Source: Galeruca laticollis (lineage: Eukaryota > Arthropoda > Insecta > Coleoptera > Chrysomelidae). From it: DNA of 64,000 nucleotides. The DNA lies in assembly GCA_963921935.1 (NCBI GenBank), contig OY998179.1, positions 26,719,114 through 26,783,113 on the forward strand. The letters are read 5' to 3'. Shown in pieces: positions 30,853 through 43,800 of the stretch. Position 1 is the stretch's first letter, and each line of letters begins with the position of its first letter. The notes beneath the pieces are model-generated. The model was not told the DNA's origin, ran no database searches, and was given only the letters and a program-made list of their open reading frames with translations. Position numbers and translations under genes: made by a program.

Positions 30853-33011
30853 TATAGTTGCGAATTTGAAATACCGTGTTTATTATCTTCGAACGTTGTT
30901 AACTTTACCCAGTGGGGAACAATTTATGGACCGTAAATAGCATAGTTGTAAATAAAGACCAAGTACATAGTCCAACCCTACGCAGGGACGTCTTTAAAAA
31001 TTTGAGCAAAGTAGAAAACAATTGCTTCTTGACAAGGATTTTATGGATTTACAAACAAAAACGACTCATATAATTATTACATTATAATTATACACAACTA
31101 TATTAGGGTAAAAGAAAAATTATTTCATTATTATGATATTATGTAATATTTTTTTTTATAATAATACATTTATTCATTCAGTGAAACATACATAGAAAAA
31201 TATTAGATTTACGCTGGACACGTCAACAAAACAGAAGTATATATTATACATGAATATATATCTACGTAGACACAAAAAATACACAGTATACGAGAACAGT
31301 CAGTAAGGTATAAAGTTATCTACATCATGAACAACCTTCTCAATCAGAAACTGCCTAATTGCCTTCTTGAAAATGATATATACAATATACACACATATAT
31401 ATGTTACAATAATAACAAATATTAGCGTTATAAATCATCGTCACTATCAACAAACAGGTCACTATTATCGTTATATTCGTCCAAATTAACTATAAATTGT
31501 TGTACATTCAGAGACACATATGAATTTTCCACTTCAACTACGTGTGCGATGCAATTTTTCCATAAAATACTGTCTATATTTTCCACTTCACTTCTAATTA
31601 AATCTACTACAACAGAACTTAGCCTTGGAGCTGTATCTTTACGCCGAATTCCCCGTTTTAGAGTACTCCCGACAAGTTCAATGGGATTTAATACACAGTA
31701 GAAGGGCGGAAGACGCAGTACCGTATGTCCTTTTGCTTGTGCCATTGTGTCAATCCGATATTTTGTAGAAATGTTCAGGTCTTTTATAATGGTTAGAAGA
31801 TCTTTTTTGGTGCATTTTGATTTAGGTATTTCTATATCATTTTCAGTCAGATATTCTAGGATTTCTGCTTTTTTCGTGCTTGTGGTGGGTTTCTTTTTAA
31901 TTTGTTTTGAATGATAAGTGGCGTTGTCCATCACAATGACAGAATTATCGGGCAAATTAGGCAACAGTTGTTCTTGAAACCAAGTCTCAAAAAGTAGTGA
32001 ATTCATGTCTTCGTGATAGTCGGCTGAACAATTTTTCAGATTTTTTGCGGACAACAGCAACGCATTGGACACCCATCCATTGCTGCCACCGGCAGACAAA
32101 ATTATTATTCTTTTTCCCCTAGACGGAGGGGCCTCTAGAAAACAACTTTTTGTGCCATCAGTCCATCCTTTCTTCATAACGTCATGGCTATCGTACCATG
32201 CTTCATCCAACCAAACTATGTGTCGACCTTCTTGGCGAAATCTTATTTATGTAACGTACTCCCATCGTCCACTTTCCATGATGTTCATCCTTCCGTTGAG
32301 GGTTTTACACTCAAAACCTATGGTTTTCAAATATTTCCGAAACCATTGTTCCGAATAGGTTACTTCAATTCCCGAAACTTTCAGTCTTTCTAAAATCATA
32401 GACGTTGTTGGCACCCTATTTTCTTTGTAAAATTAGTAAATTTGTTGTTTTATTTCAGTTCCCGCCGCTTCATCGATTCTAGAAAATTTCTTCATTTCTT
32501 GTTTCTGTCTTTCTGTCTCTCCCTTGTTTATAATGTCCCTTACTGTAGATAAAGGGACTTTTGTCAATTCACTTGTCACGGTGAAAGAAGTTGAACACCC
32601 TTTTTCAATTAGAGTTAGGTAAACAATTTTTATTATCGTTTTTGCGTTATTTGACAAATGTTTTCTTTTAACCTTTCTGTTGTCCGAAACATCATCTTCA
32701 GTATCACTGTTGTCATTAATTTCAATCACTTCATTCTCTATTTCCATTTCAATCGACACAATGTTTTCCCATGGACGAAACACTGCCATTTTTATTTGCA
32801 CAATGCACAACGATGACAAGTCACAGGCTGATACACTGCACCCTTGCTTTACCTGGTTGGTGATTACTCCGACCTTGCTAGGACGCAGGTATAATGGACA
32901 ATTTCTAATTTATAAGGAGGCAGCATATGTGGTCTTTATGCATTCTTGTTGTATTTAACATTTACAAAATGCTCCCTGTCATAAACACGGTATTCCAAAT
33001 TCGCAAGTATA
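30853..33011 (-). mobile_element. DD82E-type transposon, second full-length copy
   Basis: Ends TATAGTTGCGAATTTGAAAT (30853) and the complement ending 33011 (TATACTTGCGAATTTGGAAT) match over about 31 bp into ATACCGTGTTTAT and include a probable TA duplication. The interior has the transposase at 31428-32819. Its ends are unrelated in sequence to those of the element at 10981, so it is a separate family. Confidence 0.8.
31428..32819 (-). pseudogene. DD82E transposase with two in-frame stops
   Basis: The frame is continuous from MSSLCIVQIKMAVF (32819) to 31428 except for two TAA codons (at about 32433 and 32252); no frameshift is evident. N-terminal part: acidic stretch, then HTH (TVTSELTKVPLSTVRDIINK). 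Core: HIVWLDEAWYDSHD (first Asp), IVMDNATYHSKQ (second Asp), RLPPFYCVLNPIEL (Glu). Exactly 82 residues lie between the second Asp and the Glu, as in the intact protein at 11555. The Trp normally after NPIE is changed (NPIELVGS). Acidic C-terminus DLFVDSDDDL. Confidence 0.85.
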
Positions 33012-34371
33012 CTAGTTATTTGGTCGAAAAGTATAACTTTTCACAAGGATTTTGAAAAAAAGGAACTCAATCGCCAGTTTTCTTTTTCTCTGCACTTTTT
33101 CTCAGTTTTAGGGGAGTCGGAAAAGTTCGTCCTTGGAAACAGAAAAAGGTGCTCGCAAAATAGGTTGATACGACTTGTTAAGTGAATTTGATGAATTTTC
33201 CCATGCGAATGAATAAATCAATCTGAATGCAATAGTACCTAGTACTTAGAGCGAATAAAAATTAAAATAAATATGTGCATTCTTGAATGGAATTATATTA
33301 TCATCTAAAATCCAAATAAAACTTGGAAAGTAGCACAAAAGAGATATATAAGGAGCAGTCTACCAATATCGATCCCTAAAAGAATAATTACAAAAGCACT
33401 AGCAGATGACCCTGCGCTTAAACGACCCATACATTTATGCAATTAGTTCTATAACAAGTTCTATTACAGATTGAACAGACAATATATGCAACAAATTGCA
33501 AGCATTTTAGACAGAAACACAAATGATCTACAAACTAAAGTGATCTGAACATTAATCGGTTGTGAAGTAGATACGTTTGAAGGTGTCTGCAAGAGCATCA
33601 CGCCAACTACTTTATGTAAACATTCCACAGCTGCAATTATTAGAAGTTAGGGAAAAAAGAAAATGTTACAAAAACTGATTACTGCAGAGGCGACTATACC
33701 CACACATACACACATGATTAGCTAAAAGAACTTACGCATCAGTGAACCATCAGATTCTAAAAATTATCTACGACGCGTTTAACTTGTTACTAGAATTGGT
33801 TCGGCTCAAAAACAAAACAATATTCAAAACTGATCACGATATTGCTTTTTAATTTATTTCTTGTTATTTTTTGTTGTAAAATTTAGCTTGCACTCCGTTT
33901 ATGTTTAGTTGAATATTCATTGGACTTCACATCCCATAAACAGACAATACACTTCACTCCAAAAATTATGATTATTATCCGTAACTATGATAATTTTATT
34001 CATTAATTATTATTTCTTTTGCACCTCATGATAATTACGTAATATCGTATCGTATCGTAGAGTGAATTTAAATCTCTTCTAATTTGTTAATTAATCTGTA
34101 AAGGAAATGTCAAGTAATGTAAAAAGTGGTATGCGAATATTGCGTCCATAGGAATAGAAAGGAAATTGGAGGAAGATGGAAGCGTTCAAAGCAGAAGACT
34201 TTATTGATAGGTCATCTAGAAAATAAAAATCAGTATATGAAGAAGTGGAACAGCCAAATTGAATAAATGCTTTAATAAATAAATGGGGGCGTGTTCGAAA
34301 AAACGCTAGGACATGTCGATTGGTATTTTTAGTTGCACATTTTTTTAACAAAAACTTCTTATACAGGGTGT
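33012..34371. other. Unassigned spacer
   Basis: A plus-strand stretch at about 33350-33850 reads like decayed coding sequence (IPKRIITKALADDPALKRPI and similar), but I could not assign it. Nothing else recognised. Confidence 0.35.
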
Positions 34372-34433
34372 GTCATGTAAATGTGGGCAATACCATCTTT
34401 CTTATTTTAAATGGAACACCCTGTATACTTTTC
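34372..34433. repeat. Short inverted repeat with mariner-like ends
   Basis: ACAGGGTGTGTCATG at the left and GGAACACCCTGTA at the right are the ACAGGGTGT-type termini common in Tc1/mariner elements, only about 60 bp apart. Possibly a remnant MITE. Confidence 0.45.
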
Positions 34434-34628
34434 AATTTTTAAATTCTTCACAAAATTCTAGACATATTTCATGTACCATACCTATCTTTAATGCAAAAAT
34501 TAAATTAATAAAATATCGATTCTACAGATGATTGATTATGGAGACTATTTCACTCACCTACGAAATGAACCAATGAGAAGCTCTAGTCAAGTTCGGCTTA
34601 CCGATAATACCAAACTTGACTCTTGACT

Positions 34629-35032
34629 CTGATTGGCCTATCAAGTTCGGTGTTTTCAGATTTGTTTACAGTGCATGTGACAGTTAAACGTCAAATATAA
34701 GTGATTACGCTGTGCACGCATTCAAAAATGAGTAGATTTGGGATGAATTCTATGGAATCAATCAACGAAAAAATCGATGAAAATATACCGAAAAATACGA
34801 GGAAATCGAAGGAGTACATTTGGAAGCAATTTACCAGATTTTGCGAATTTCAGATTTTTTATCTTTCACTCTGTTTGTGAAATAGTCTAATAAAATTCCA
34901 CTCGTGATTGAATTTATCTCATAAGTCTGTCTTTCATTTATGATCTCAACTGAATTGATTCGAGAAAACACCACTCGTCCTGCGGACTCGTGGTGTTTTC
35001 TCGAAACAATTCAGTTTCGTTCAAAAATGAAC
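34629..35032 (+). other. CCAAT-box / mini-ORF / long-hairpin unit, copy 2
   Basis: Inverted CCAAT box (CTGATTGG, about 34629), then ATG at 34728 opening a 50-codon frame: MSRFGMNSMESINEKIDENI, then PKNTRKSKEYIWKQFTRFC. The stop falls at about 34880; a one-base shift would restore the FVK ending seen in copy 1. GTGAAATAGTCT, AATAAAA and CCACTCGTG follow, as in copy 1. The hairpin (34930-35032) has AACTGAATTGATTCGAGAAA...CACCAC pairing with its near-perfect complement around GTCCTGCGGAC. Protein family not firmly identified. Confidence 0.65.
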
Positions 35033-35160
35033 AATTTCCAAATGTACCAATTATATGCCAAGGGACAATTAGTAAAATAGAGAAGCAGTTTCGCGAGTTT
35101 GGACATGTAATGCAGATAAAAAATAAACGGTTTTAAAAATTAAAACTAACTTTTCCGCAT

Positions 35161-35935
35161 CTGTGAGATGCCCTGAGCAATATTCTGTCATAAAATTGTC
35201 ACTTGTATACACTTCGGGGGATGTATCGTGCTAACAAACCAAAATTTCTCCAAAAATAAACAAAAATGTAGTATATCTGGATTTATGGGATCCACTGTAC
35301 TCGCTCTAGTCATCTGAAAATTACTATTGTACATCTGTGAGACGTCTTGAAAAATATCCAATTATAAAATTGGTCACTTGCATACACTCCGGAGGCTGTA
35401 TCGTGCTAACAACCCGAAATTTCTCCAAAAAGGACCAAACATGTGACACTTCAGGTACCATAGCACCCGTTGTACCAGCTAAAAATTAATAAGGTTCATC
35501 TATAAGAAGCCCTGAACAATATTAAATCATAAAATTGGTCACTTGTATACACTCTGGAGGCTGTATCGTGCTAACAAACTGAACATTCTCGAAAAATTAC
35601 AAAAATTAGGTACTTCAAGTACCATATCATTCGTTGTACTGGCTTTAGTGAGCTGAATATAAATGGAGTTTATCTTTGAGACACCCTGAATAATATCCAA
35701 TCATAAAATTGGTCACGTGTATTTGTACGAGTATATACTCCGGACGCTGTAGCGTGCTAACAAACTGAAATTTCTTAAAAATGAGAAAAATGTCGTACTT
35801 CAAGTACCGTAGCTCCCGTTCTACTGGCACTGGTGAGCTGAACATCAATAGGGTTCATCTGTGAGATGTTCTGAACCATACTCAATCATAAAATTGGTGA
35901 CTTGTTGTACTCCAGACGCTGTATCGTGCTAACAA
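35161..35935. repeat. 174 bp satellite, about 4.4 tandem copies
   Basis: Repeat starts near 35161, 35335, 35500, 35674 and 35859 (spacing 165-185 bp). Each begins CTGTGAGATG-like and carries CATAAAATTGGTCACTTG, TACACTCCGGAGGCTGTATC, GTGCTAACAA and a CAAGTACC(A/G)TAGC block. Copies are visibly diverged. The period is close to a nucleosome repeat. It begins about 130 bp after the hairpin unit. Confidence 0.9.
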
Positions 35936-36007
35936 GAAATGTAACGAAAAGTGGCCGACGACAACGACGACGACGACATACACACAGGATTTTGTCCATA
36001 CTCATAG

Positions 36008-36188
<181 letters not shown>

Positions 36189-36577
36189 GAATACATATGA
36201 CGGACAATTAAGACACATTAAACCGAGCGTACAAAAATGGTTCTACCCCAAAACTCTTACAAGGCGTGAACAAGTCGTCCTCAGCCGATTAAGGATAGGC
36301 CACACAAACCTAACCCATTTACACCTCCTCCTTGGAAAGAACAAACCCAGATGTGAGAAGTGCGGCATCCCACTGACAACCCAACATATATTAACTTGTG
36401 CAGCCTTCAATTTTCACAGACAATTCCTCAAAATACCCCAGATCGAAAACATTCTTAGAAACCAAAATGACGAGCTTAACCAGGTGATAACTTATCTAAA
36501 GTCCACAAATTTATTTTATAAAATATAAATTACCCCAATGATATATCGACGAGCACAATGACCTAGATGTCGATGCT

Positions 36578-36649
<72 letters not shown>
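36189..36649 (+). mobile_element. 5'-truncated LINE with long poly(A)
   Basis: Frame from about 36190 to 36528 encodes the C-terminal end of a LINE ORF2: WFYPKTLTRREQVVLSRLRI, GHTNLTHLHLLLGKNKPRCE, KCGIPLTTQHILTC (CxxC...HxxxxC zinc-binding tail). It ends in TAA. After a short 3' UTR there are about 68 consecutive A residues (36581-36648) and then (AAT)n. The (TAA)n on the left and (AAT)n on the right fit insertion into, or target duplication of, an AAT tract. The unbroken frame and long poly(A) suggest a recent copy. Confidence 0.8.
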
Positions 36650-36651
<2 letters not shown>

Positions 36652-36654
36652 ATA

Positions 36655-37073
36655 ATAATAATAATTATAACTTTATTCTAAAATATGGTTTTACAAGAAC
36701 ACTACATGAAGTGAATAAAGTAGGTTGGCGATAAGTGTTATTACACTTGTTCCGTAAAAAATACAATTTATTCATATACAATGGTCACATACAACAATAA
36801 TAGTTATAAACTATTTGAATTCAATATAAATAAAAACACAATAAATTATATGTATAGAACTGAATCAACGACACAAGGATTTTTGAATTATAATTAGGCC
36901 TAAATAGAGTAGAAACTAAGCATATAATCCATTGGAGTGAAGTCAATACAATAATGTTATAAACTACAAACTACATGAACGAACTACAGTACTAAGTATC
37001 ACAAAATAAAATGTTACAGAAATAATATTTATTTGACATTTTAGGACATATAATACTACAGATAAATTGGAAT

Positions 37074-37121
<48 letters not shown>

Positions 37122-39605
37122 AAAATGTAATAAAATAACAATATTTCTTGAGGCGTACTCATATTTAACATACAGAGGACATATATACTACAGATGGAAT
37201 GTTAGTCGGTTACAACAATTTTGATGTGGGTTAAAGTGTGAATGATGAAATATATATAATGAAATTAACTGTCTCGACCCTTACTTCGTGGAATCTGCTC
37301 ATATTAGTGTTTTAATTGAAACTCACGGTTTCTAGTTAACTCCACAATATAATAAAAGTTATTGAAAATACTAAAAAATTGACAATTGTTTCGATGATAT
37401 TGATTTATCGGAACAATTGTCAATTTTTTAGTATTTTCAATAACTTTTATTATATTGTGGAATTAACTAGAAACCGTGAATTTCAATTAAAACACAAATA
37501 TATATATAAAATGTAATAAAACAACAATATTTCTTGAGGCGTATTCATATTTAACACACACGGAAATGGGGTAGAGGTAAAAAATGTATACGAAATGTAA
37601 GAGGAAGTTTTTTGGTCAATATTGATTGGTTAAAATAATCATTCTCAAAAGACTCGAACTTTAGATCTCTTCATGAACATTTTCAGCTGTTTTTTGAATT
37701 GGAATGAGTTGGGTATAGCGCTAATTGTTTCAGGTAAAGAATTGAACATTTTTGGAGCGTTGTAAGAAAAACTAGTTCTCAGCAGTGATTTTGATATTTG
37801 TGGTATTACATAGTTGTTTCTTTGTCTAGTGTTATAGGTATGTTTTGGTAGGTTTGACGAGTGTTTTGTTGTATAGTACTTCATGTTGACATTGTAGTAA
37901 TAGAGTTGTTTAAGGTCGAGTACCTCTGATTCTATAAATAGTAGATCACTTGGACATCTTGAGTTTTTACTTAGAATAATTTTCAGGTATCGTCGTTGTA
38001 GAACTTCAAGAGGTCAGATGTGGGATTTTAGTGCACCTCCCCATGCTAATAAACCATATCGAAAGTGACTTTCAACGAGTGCATGATATAATGTGAGCAA
38101 ATGATGAACAGGAAAGATTTCTTTCATGTATCTTAATTTATAAAGGATACATTGTAGTTTTTTGGCTACGTAGTTGATGTGTATGTCCCATTTTATGTGC
38201 CAGTCTATTATGACTCCTAAGTACTTTATGTTACTTTCGGCTGTAATTGTAAGATTGTTTTTACCATCGAGGATGTTGAGCTGAATAAAGTGAGGAAGAT
38301 TTGTTTTATTACAACTGAAAGGTAGTAAGTTGGTTTTTTGAAAGTTTATAGTTAGCAACCTACTTGCAAGCCATTTTTACCATATTGTCTTTCGGAAAGT
38401 ATGTTATATTTATTTATAAAATTTTGTGATCTGTTTTTTAGAAGTTTCTCAAATATTTTTGATAAGTGGGTGATTAATGAAATGGGTCTATAATTTTCTG
38501 TCAGTTTTTTGTTACCTTCTTTATATATTGGAATGATAACTGAATGTTCGAATGCTCTAGGCCAGATACCAGTTTCTATGCATTTGTTGAAGATGTAAGT
38601 TAATGGCTCAGTTATTAATGACGCGATAACTTTGAGCGTTTCCGTTTTGATTCCGTCTGATCCCACGGCTTTGTGGTTTTTCAACTCTTGAATCATGCTG
38701 TTTACTTCAAGTGTGTTTGTGGGTAGGAGTGTAATTGAGTTTGGAAGGGAGGGTCTATTGATTTTGTAGTTACGATCTGGGTTTATATTTTGAACAAGTC
38801 TTTTCCCAGTGCCATTGAATGAGATATTGAATTCGTTTGCGATGTCCTTAGGATTTGTTAATTACTCTCCTAGTTCATTTCCAATATTATCAATAGAGAT
38901 CTTCGATTTTTTGGTGTTACTTACTTCTTGAACCACATTCCATAAAGCTTTTGTGTTTGATTTTTTGAGTTCGATTTTGTTTTTATAGTATTTGAAGTTT
39001 TTTCAATCAGAGTCGACAATTTGTTTCTATATTTTTTGTATTGTAGTTTTAGTTCGTTGTCATTTGGGTTTCTTCTCAAAAGTTGAGCTATTTTATTTTT
39101 TGTGGTAGTTGTAAAGCATTTGTCATCCAAGGGGCGATTTTCGTGTTTTTCCTTTTACATTTTTTTGTATATGTACAGTCATCTATATATTTTTGAAGTG
39201 TTTCAATGAAAGTATTTGTTGCATTGTTAGGATCTGGATTCAAGTATAAGAAATTCCAAGATTTTTGTCTGATTGTATTTTTAAGTTTTGTTTCATCTAT
39301 GTATTCCACTATTTCTCGTTCCTTGGGGCATTTGGTCTTTTCCAGTACTATCTATAGTATTGTTGAGAAATAATCTGTAATGTCGGTTTGCAATACTAGG
39401 GGCAGTATTTGATCGAGTACGTTGAATTTGGATTTTAAAAATATGTGGTCAATGCATGAACTACGTCCACCCTGTATTCTTGTTGGATTATTAATCGTGG
39501 AAATGTAACCGAATTCGTTAAGTGTGTTGTTATAGTCTGTATTATATTCATTATCCTCTAATAGGTCGATATTCAAATCACCAATGAAAATGTTATAACT
39601 TTCTG
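36655..39605 (-). pseudogene. Non-LTR retrotransposon ORF2, RT core deleted
   Basis: Right to left: apurinic-type endonuclease end (39352-39605) with YNIFIGDLNIDLLEDN and GGRSSCIDHIFLKSK, then a linker. RT blocks (38352-38696) are NHKAVGSDGIKTETLK, TENYRPISLITHLSKIFEKL and LSERQYG. At about 38370 the sequence jumps to WLASRLLTINFQKTNLLPFS, so the palm with the YADD motif is deleted. The thumb region (KYLGVIIDWHIKWDIHINYV, SHFRYGLLAWGG) and C-terminus (THNTRQRNNYVIP-like, to 37645) follow. The long 3' UTR includes a (TA)n tract at 37079-37112 and an inserted PLE palindrome. The 3' end is probably at the ATT-type tail near 36655. Confidence 0.8.
37255..37497. repeat. Head-to-head Penelope pLTR palindrome
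   Basis: Sequence 37312-37396 (AATTGAAACTCACGGTTTCT ... TTGACAATTGTTTCG) is followed after about 12-18 bases by its near-perfect complement to about 37492. This is two copies of the PLE terminal repeat in opposite orientation. The left side continues into the PLE internal start (as at 26670-26765). Flanking LINE sequence ATATATAAAATGT...CAATATTTCTTGAGGCGTA occurs on both sides (37106-37165 and 37497-37560). Confidence 0.85.
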
Positions 39606-40487
39606 GTTGGAATGCTGAACTCTCAAAGTAATGTTGATCCTAAAAATTGATTAGTAAGGATGGAATAATTATAGTATCCCCACATTTCAAGCGTGTTCAT
39701 ACAATTGATGTAGTTCAATTGCATGGTACATAATACTGTTTAAGTGCTGTTGAAGTTATAAAATTCAGTTGCACCCTCGTATCTCGGTCATAGACTAATT
39801 AAATGTATCCAAAGTTTTTCATGTTTTTTTCTCAGAGCAGCATTGCCGAAAGGGCTAATGTATGGGACCAATGACTTAAGTGACAACACGTCCACAGAGT
39901 AACGTTTGAAATGTTGTTGGCCTTTTAAGTTGCCCGCGGTATTTGGACGAAAGATGCCCGTCATTATCATATCAAAGATTCGATTCGTTTAAGAATTAAT
40001 TGAAGTCAATAGCCAGTGATTATTATACAGGGGATAGATATAAATGGGACCGGTTGATATAAACTCTTTTTTTGCAATTGACAGTTTCTGTTTGATTTGT
40101 TGTTTTTGAAGACGTCTCTTGTTCTGATCACTAGAAACACTGATCGCAAGAATTCTTACTGTCGTCTTTATGAATTGTGATACCTATGATGAATCCCAAA
40201 TTATGTCATGTGAAAACCTGTCGGTATTCTGGTTGTTTATTATAGAAATTATGGTATTTCTATAGAAATTATTTAGATATGTAAAATTTACGGTTTCGTT
40301 CCTTATGTGGTTAGATGCCTGATTATGTTATAAGAATATTGATAAAAAGGAAAATGCTTTATATAAAGACAAATATTATTTTTATCTTAACAACAAAAAT
40401 AGGTAGGTGTAGCAGGAGCTGAGAACTGATCAGAGACACAATTTTAATATTTTTCTGTGTGAAAGACAAAAAGGAAGTTAATCGTTG
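39606..40487. other. Unassigned spacer
   Basis: No domain or terminal repeat recognised. Confidence 0.4.
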
Positions 40488-40875
40488 ATATAGATCAGTG
40501 GTCGCCAACCTGTCGATTACGAGCTACCGGTAGCTCGCGGAGGCCATTCTGGTAGCTCTCACAACGATTTTAATTTAAAAAATACAAACTGCAAAAATCA
40601 GAGAAGGTTCCGAAAATTCCACAAAATAATCTAATTGTCATAATATTAAACATAAACAGCGGCAACGTTGCGGTGAGCGATCTGCCGCTGACGCCATCAA
40701 GCTAGAATCGTCTAGAAGCGACCATCCGGACCAGCGCGTTAGTGTTCGAGAGCGATCAGGATTGCTTTGAACGGGATAAACACGCTCGGCGCGGCGACAT
40801 TGCGCTTAGTTTAAAACTGAACGCGTAACCAACGTCCAGCGGTTGGGTTAGTAGAGAACAACAAAAAATAATATT

Positions 40876-43800
40876 ATGGCAAGCAGTTGTAAGAAGGTAA
40901 AGACGTACCACTTTCATTCGAAATGGGAAGAACAATACTTTTTTACAGAAGTTAAAGATAAAAATGTGTGTTTGTTATGTAATACTTCGGTCTCCGTTGC
41001 TAAAAAAGGAAATATTGAGAGACATCATAAAACTGTACATTCTAATTTTGAAAAATCATTCCCACTACATTCTACCGCCAGAAAGGAGAAACTGAAACAG
41101 TTAAAAAAACAGTAAATTAGACAACAATCAATATATTTAAGAACAGACGACAAAAATAAGGCTGCAACTGAAGCATCGTACCGTGTGTCCCAGATAATTG
41201 CACAAAAAAAGGAACCTTATGAAAACGGGGAAATGATAAAACAGGCGTTTTCAGAAGCTGCTGATTCGTTATTTGCCAACTTTGGAAATGAAGACGAGAT
41301 AGTTTTAGCTATAAAATCTATGCAACTTTCTGCTAATACAGTGATGAGACGTGTAGAAGTAATGAGCAATGATATTTTTTCACAGTTAAGAACTGACTTA
41401 GATAACTGTGTTTATTTTTCACTTCAACTGGATGAATCAACAGATGTCGTTGACACTGCCCAGATGGCCGTGTTTGTCAGGATGGCTTTTAGTGATTTTA
41501 CGATTAAAGAAGATCTTTTGAAGTTCTTTCCCTTGAAGAACTCAATACTGAACAGGAGTTGTTTTCTCATTTAAATTTTTTATTTCTCTCGAGAAAACTC
41601 CAATATCGAAAATGGTAGGCTTGACAACAGATGGCGCTCCAGCTATGTTGGGTTGTGATAAGGGTCTGGTGGCGTTATGTCGTGAAGATGAAACTTTTCC
41701 GCATTTTCTCTGTTATCACTGCATTTTCCATCAGCAAGCATTATGTGGAAATTTCCTGAAGCTAAACAACGTTATGAAACTGGTGGTAAAAATTGTGAAC
41801 AAGATTAGAGCTCAAGCGTTACAAAGAAGATTATTCAAAACCTTGGCCGATGAAGTTGACTGTCAATACGGGGACCTACTCCTTCAGTCTGTTACATGTT
41901 TAATATATTACCTGCTTAGGTTATTGAAAACATTAACAAAACGAGGAAAATTCTAAGTGAAAGATATTAAAATAAAATTTAATTAGCATGGGTCTCATCC
42001 TTGTAGTAGTTCAACTGTCGAATTCCCTTATGGATAAATAAATCTCGTTAAAAGAAATCCTGGTCTCTCGAAATCACCTGAAAAATAAATAAAACTTTTA
42101 GATATTCAACTACTCATTTAATAATTATAAACAAATAAACTTGACCTTCAATTAGTGTATTCTTGTTATTTGATATAAAAATGGTCTCTATCTATATGGA
42201 TAATTAGCTTGCTTAGGAAGCTCCCACGGTCAACAGTGGTACTGGCCTAAAGGAAAAGAAAATATTTTGTGTGACAGATATTTCCGTTTTCCCTTTTTGA
42301 AAGCAACGATTGTGGAACAACGTGCTACGCTGTAAGCGGATTTATAAAAAGGAATTTTGTGGTGCAATCAAGAAGGAAGCGGCTTGGATATATGTTTTAA
42401 AGCCAGCAACAGATAGTTGGATATATTTCTCTGATAACACTTAGCAAAATTCCAGTTTAAACGAAACTTCTATTGGAAGCCACATGTTAAGGCCCCATAC
42501 CAACCGAGGTGAGTCGCCAGCTAATTATGACCCAATGAATAAAAATAACTATTCGTTTAAAGACTTATTACAATTACCTTTTTCTTTTTAGGCCTTTTTC
42601 TTTTTTTTTTCTTCTTCTATTAGTTTCACTTTTTCTTGGTTCTCGTGAATTTCTGTTCTCCCAAATTCACGAGTACTTTTCTCTGTGTGAGCTCTACGGG
42701 AAACCACTTTGGAACTGGACATATTCTGGATGATATTTCCCTGACGAAGGATCCCAGGGCATAGCAGATAAGTTTAATTGATCTCTGCACATTTTTGGAC
42801 AGTGTTTCTAGACTTCTGAATGTAAGTTTCGTTACACTCAGTAACCTCCAACAAAATTATCTCGGCTAAACTGCAAGTCATATATATAACATTACCATAG
42901 TTGAAAAGTAAATCGTTAGTGGAGTATCAATATTAATTCACATAAATTTATCAACATAAACATTGTTAGATTGAAACCTATAATATAGGACATAAATGAA
43001 AGCTACAATACTTACTTAAATTTTATTTGTACATATCGGGTATATGCATATAAACGGTATAGTAGATATACTCCTTGTATATATACTTTCTTGTAACACA
43101 CTTGAATTCTTTTCAAATTCACAATTGATAAAGCTTGGATCAAATTCATTTGGATTGTTTTCTTTAATAGAACCTACCAACTCGTTGTTTACAGTGGCAG
43201 AATTACCCAAAAACTATCCCTGAGATAAATTGTCGTACATTTAATTTTGTTTAATCCCTATCAACTAAAGGGAGTAACAAGTCTGAAGTCCGATGATTAA
43301 GTAGAGGACGGGTGCTGAAACGTTTTAATGATGTCCTATCTGGCATAGCTCAATTTTTCAAACAACGCGATGAACCGACTCCGTAGCTAGAAACTTCAAT
43401 CTGGCTTAGAGATCTTGGTTTTCTTGTGGGCATTACAGAGAAATTAAACGAACTCAATTTGCAGCTTCAGGGGAGAGACAAAGAACTAGCGAAAATGATT
43501 TCTGATATAAAAGCATTTATCGAAAAGCTGGAGTTCTGGGAACAAAACCTAATTAACAGCGATGCCAAGCATTTTCCTATTCTTTCAGAAAAAATATCTC
43601 AAAATCCATGACAGCAAATATCATGTAGAAATAGTTTCTACCCTAAAAAATAACTTCAAAAATCGTTTTAAGAATTTCAACGAAATGGCTTTAGTAGCGC
43701 AGTTTGTTGTTTCACCCTTTATGGAAATTGATATCCAACAGTTTGCAACTTGTATTATGCAGAACTTTGGCGAAGACAACGCTGCAACAGAAATGGAAGT

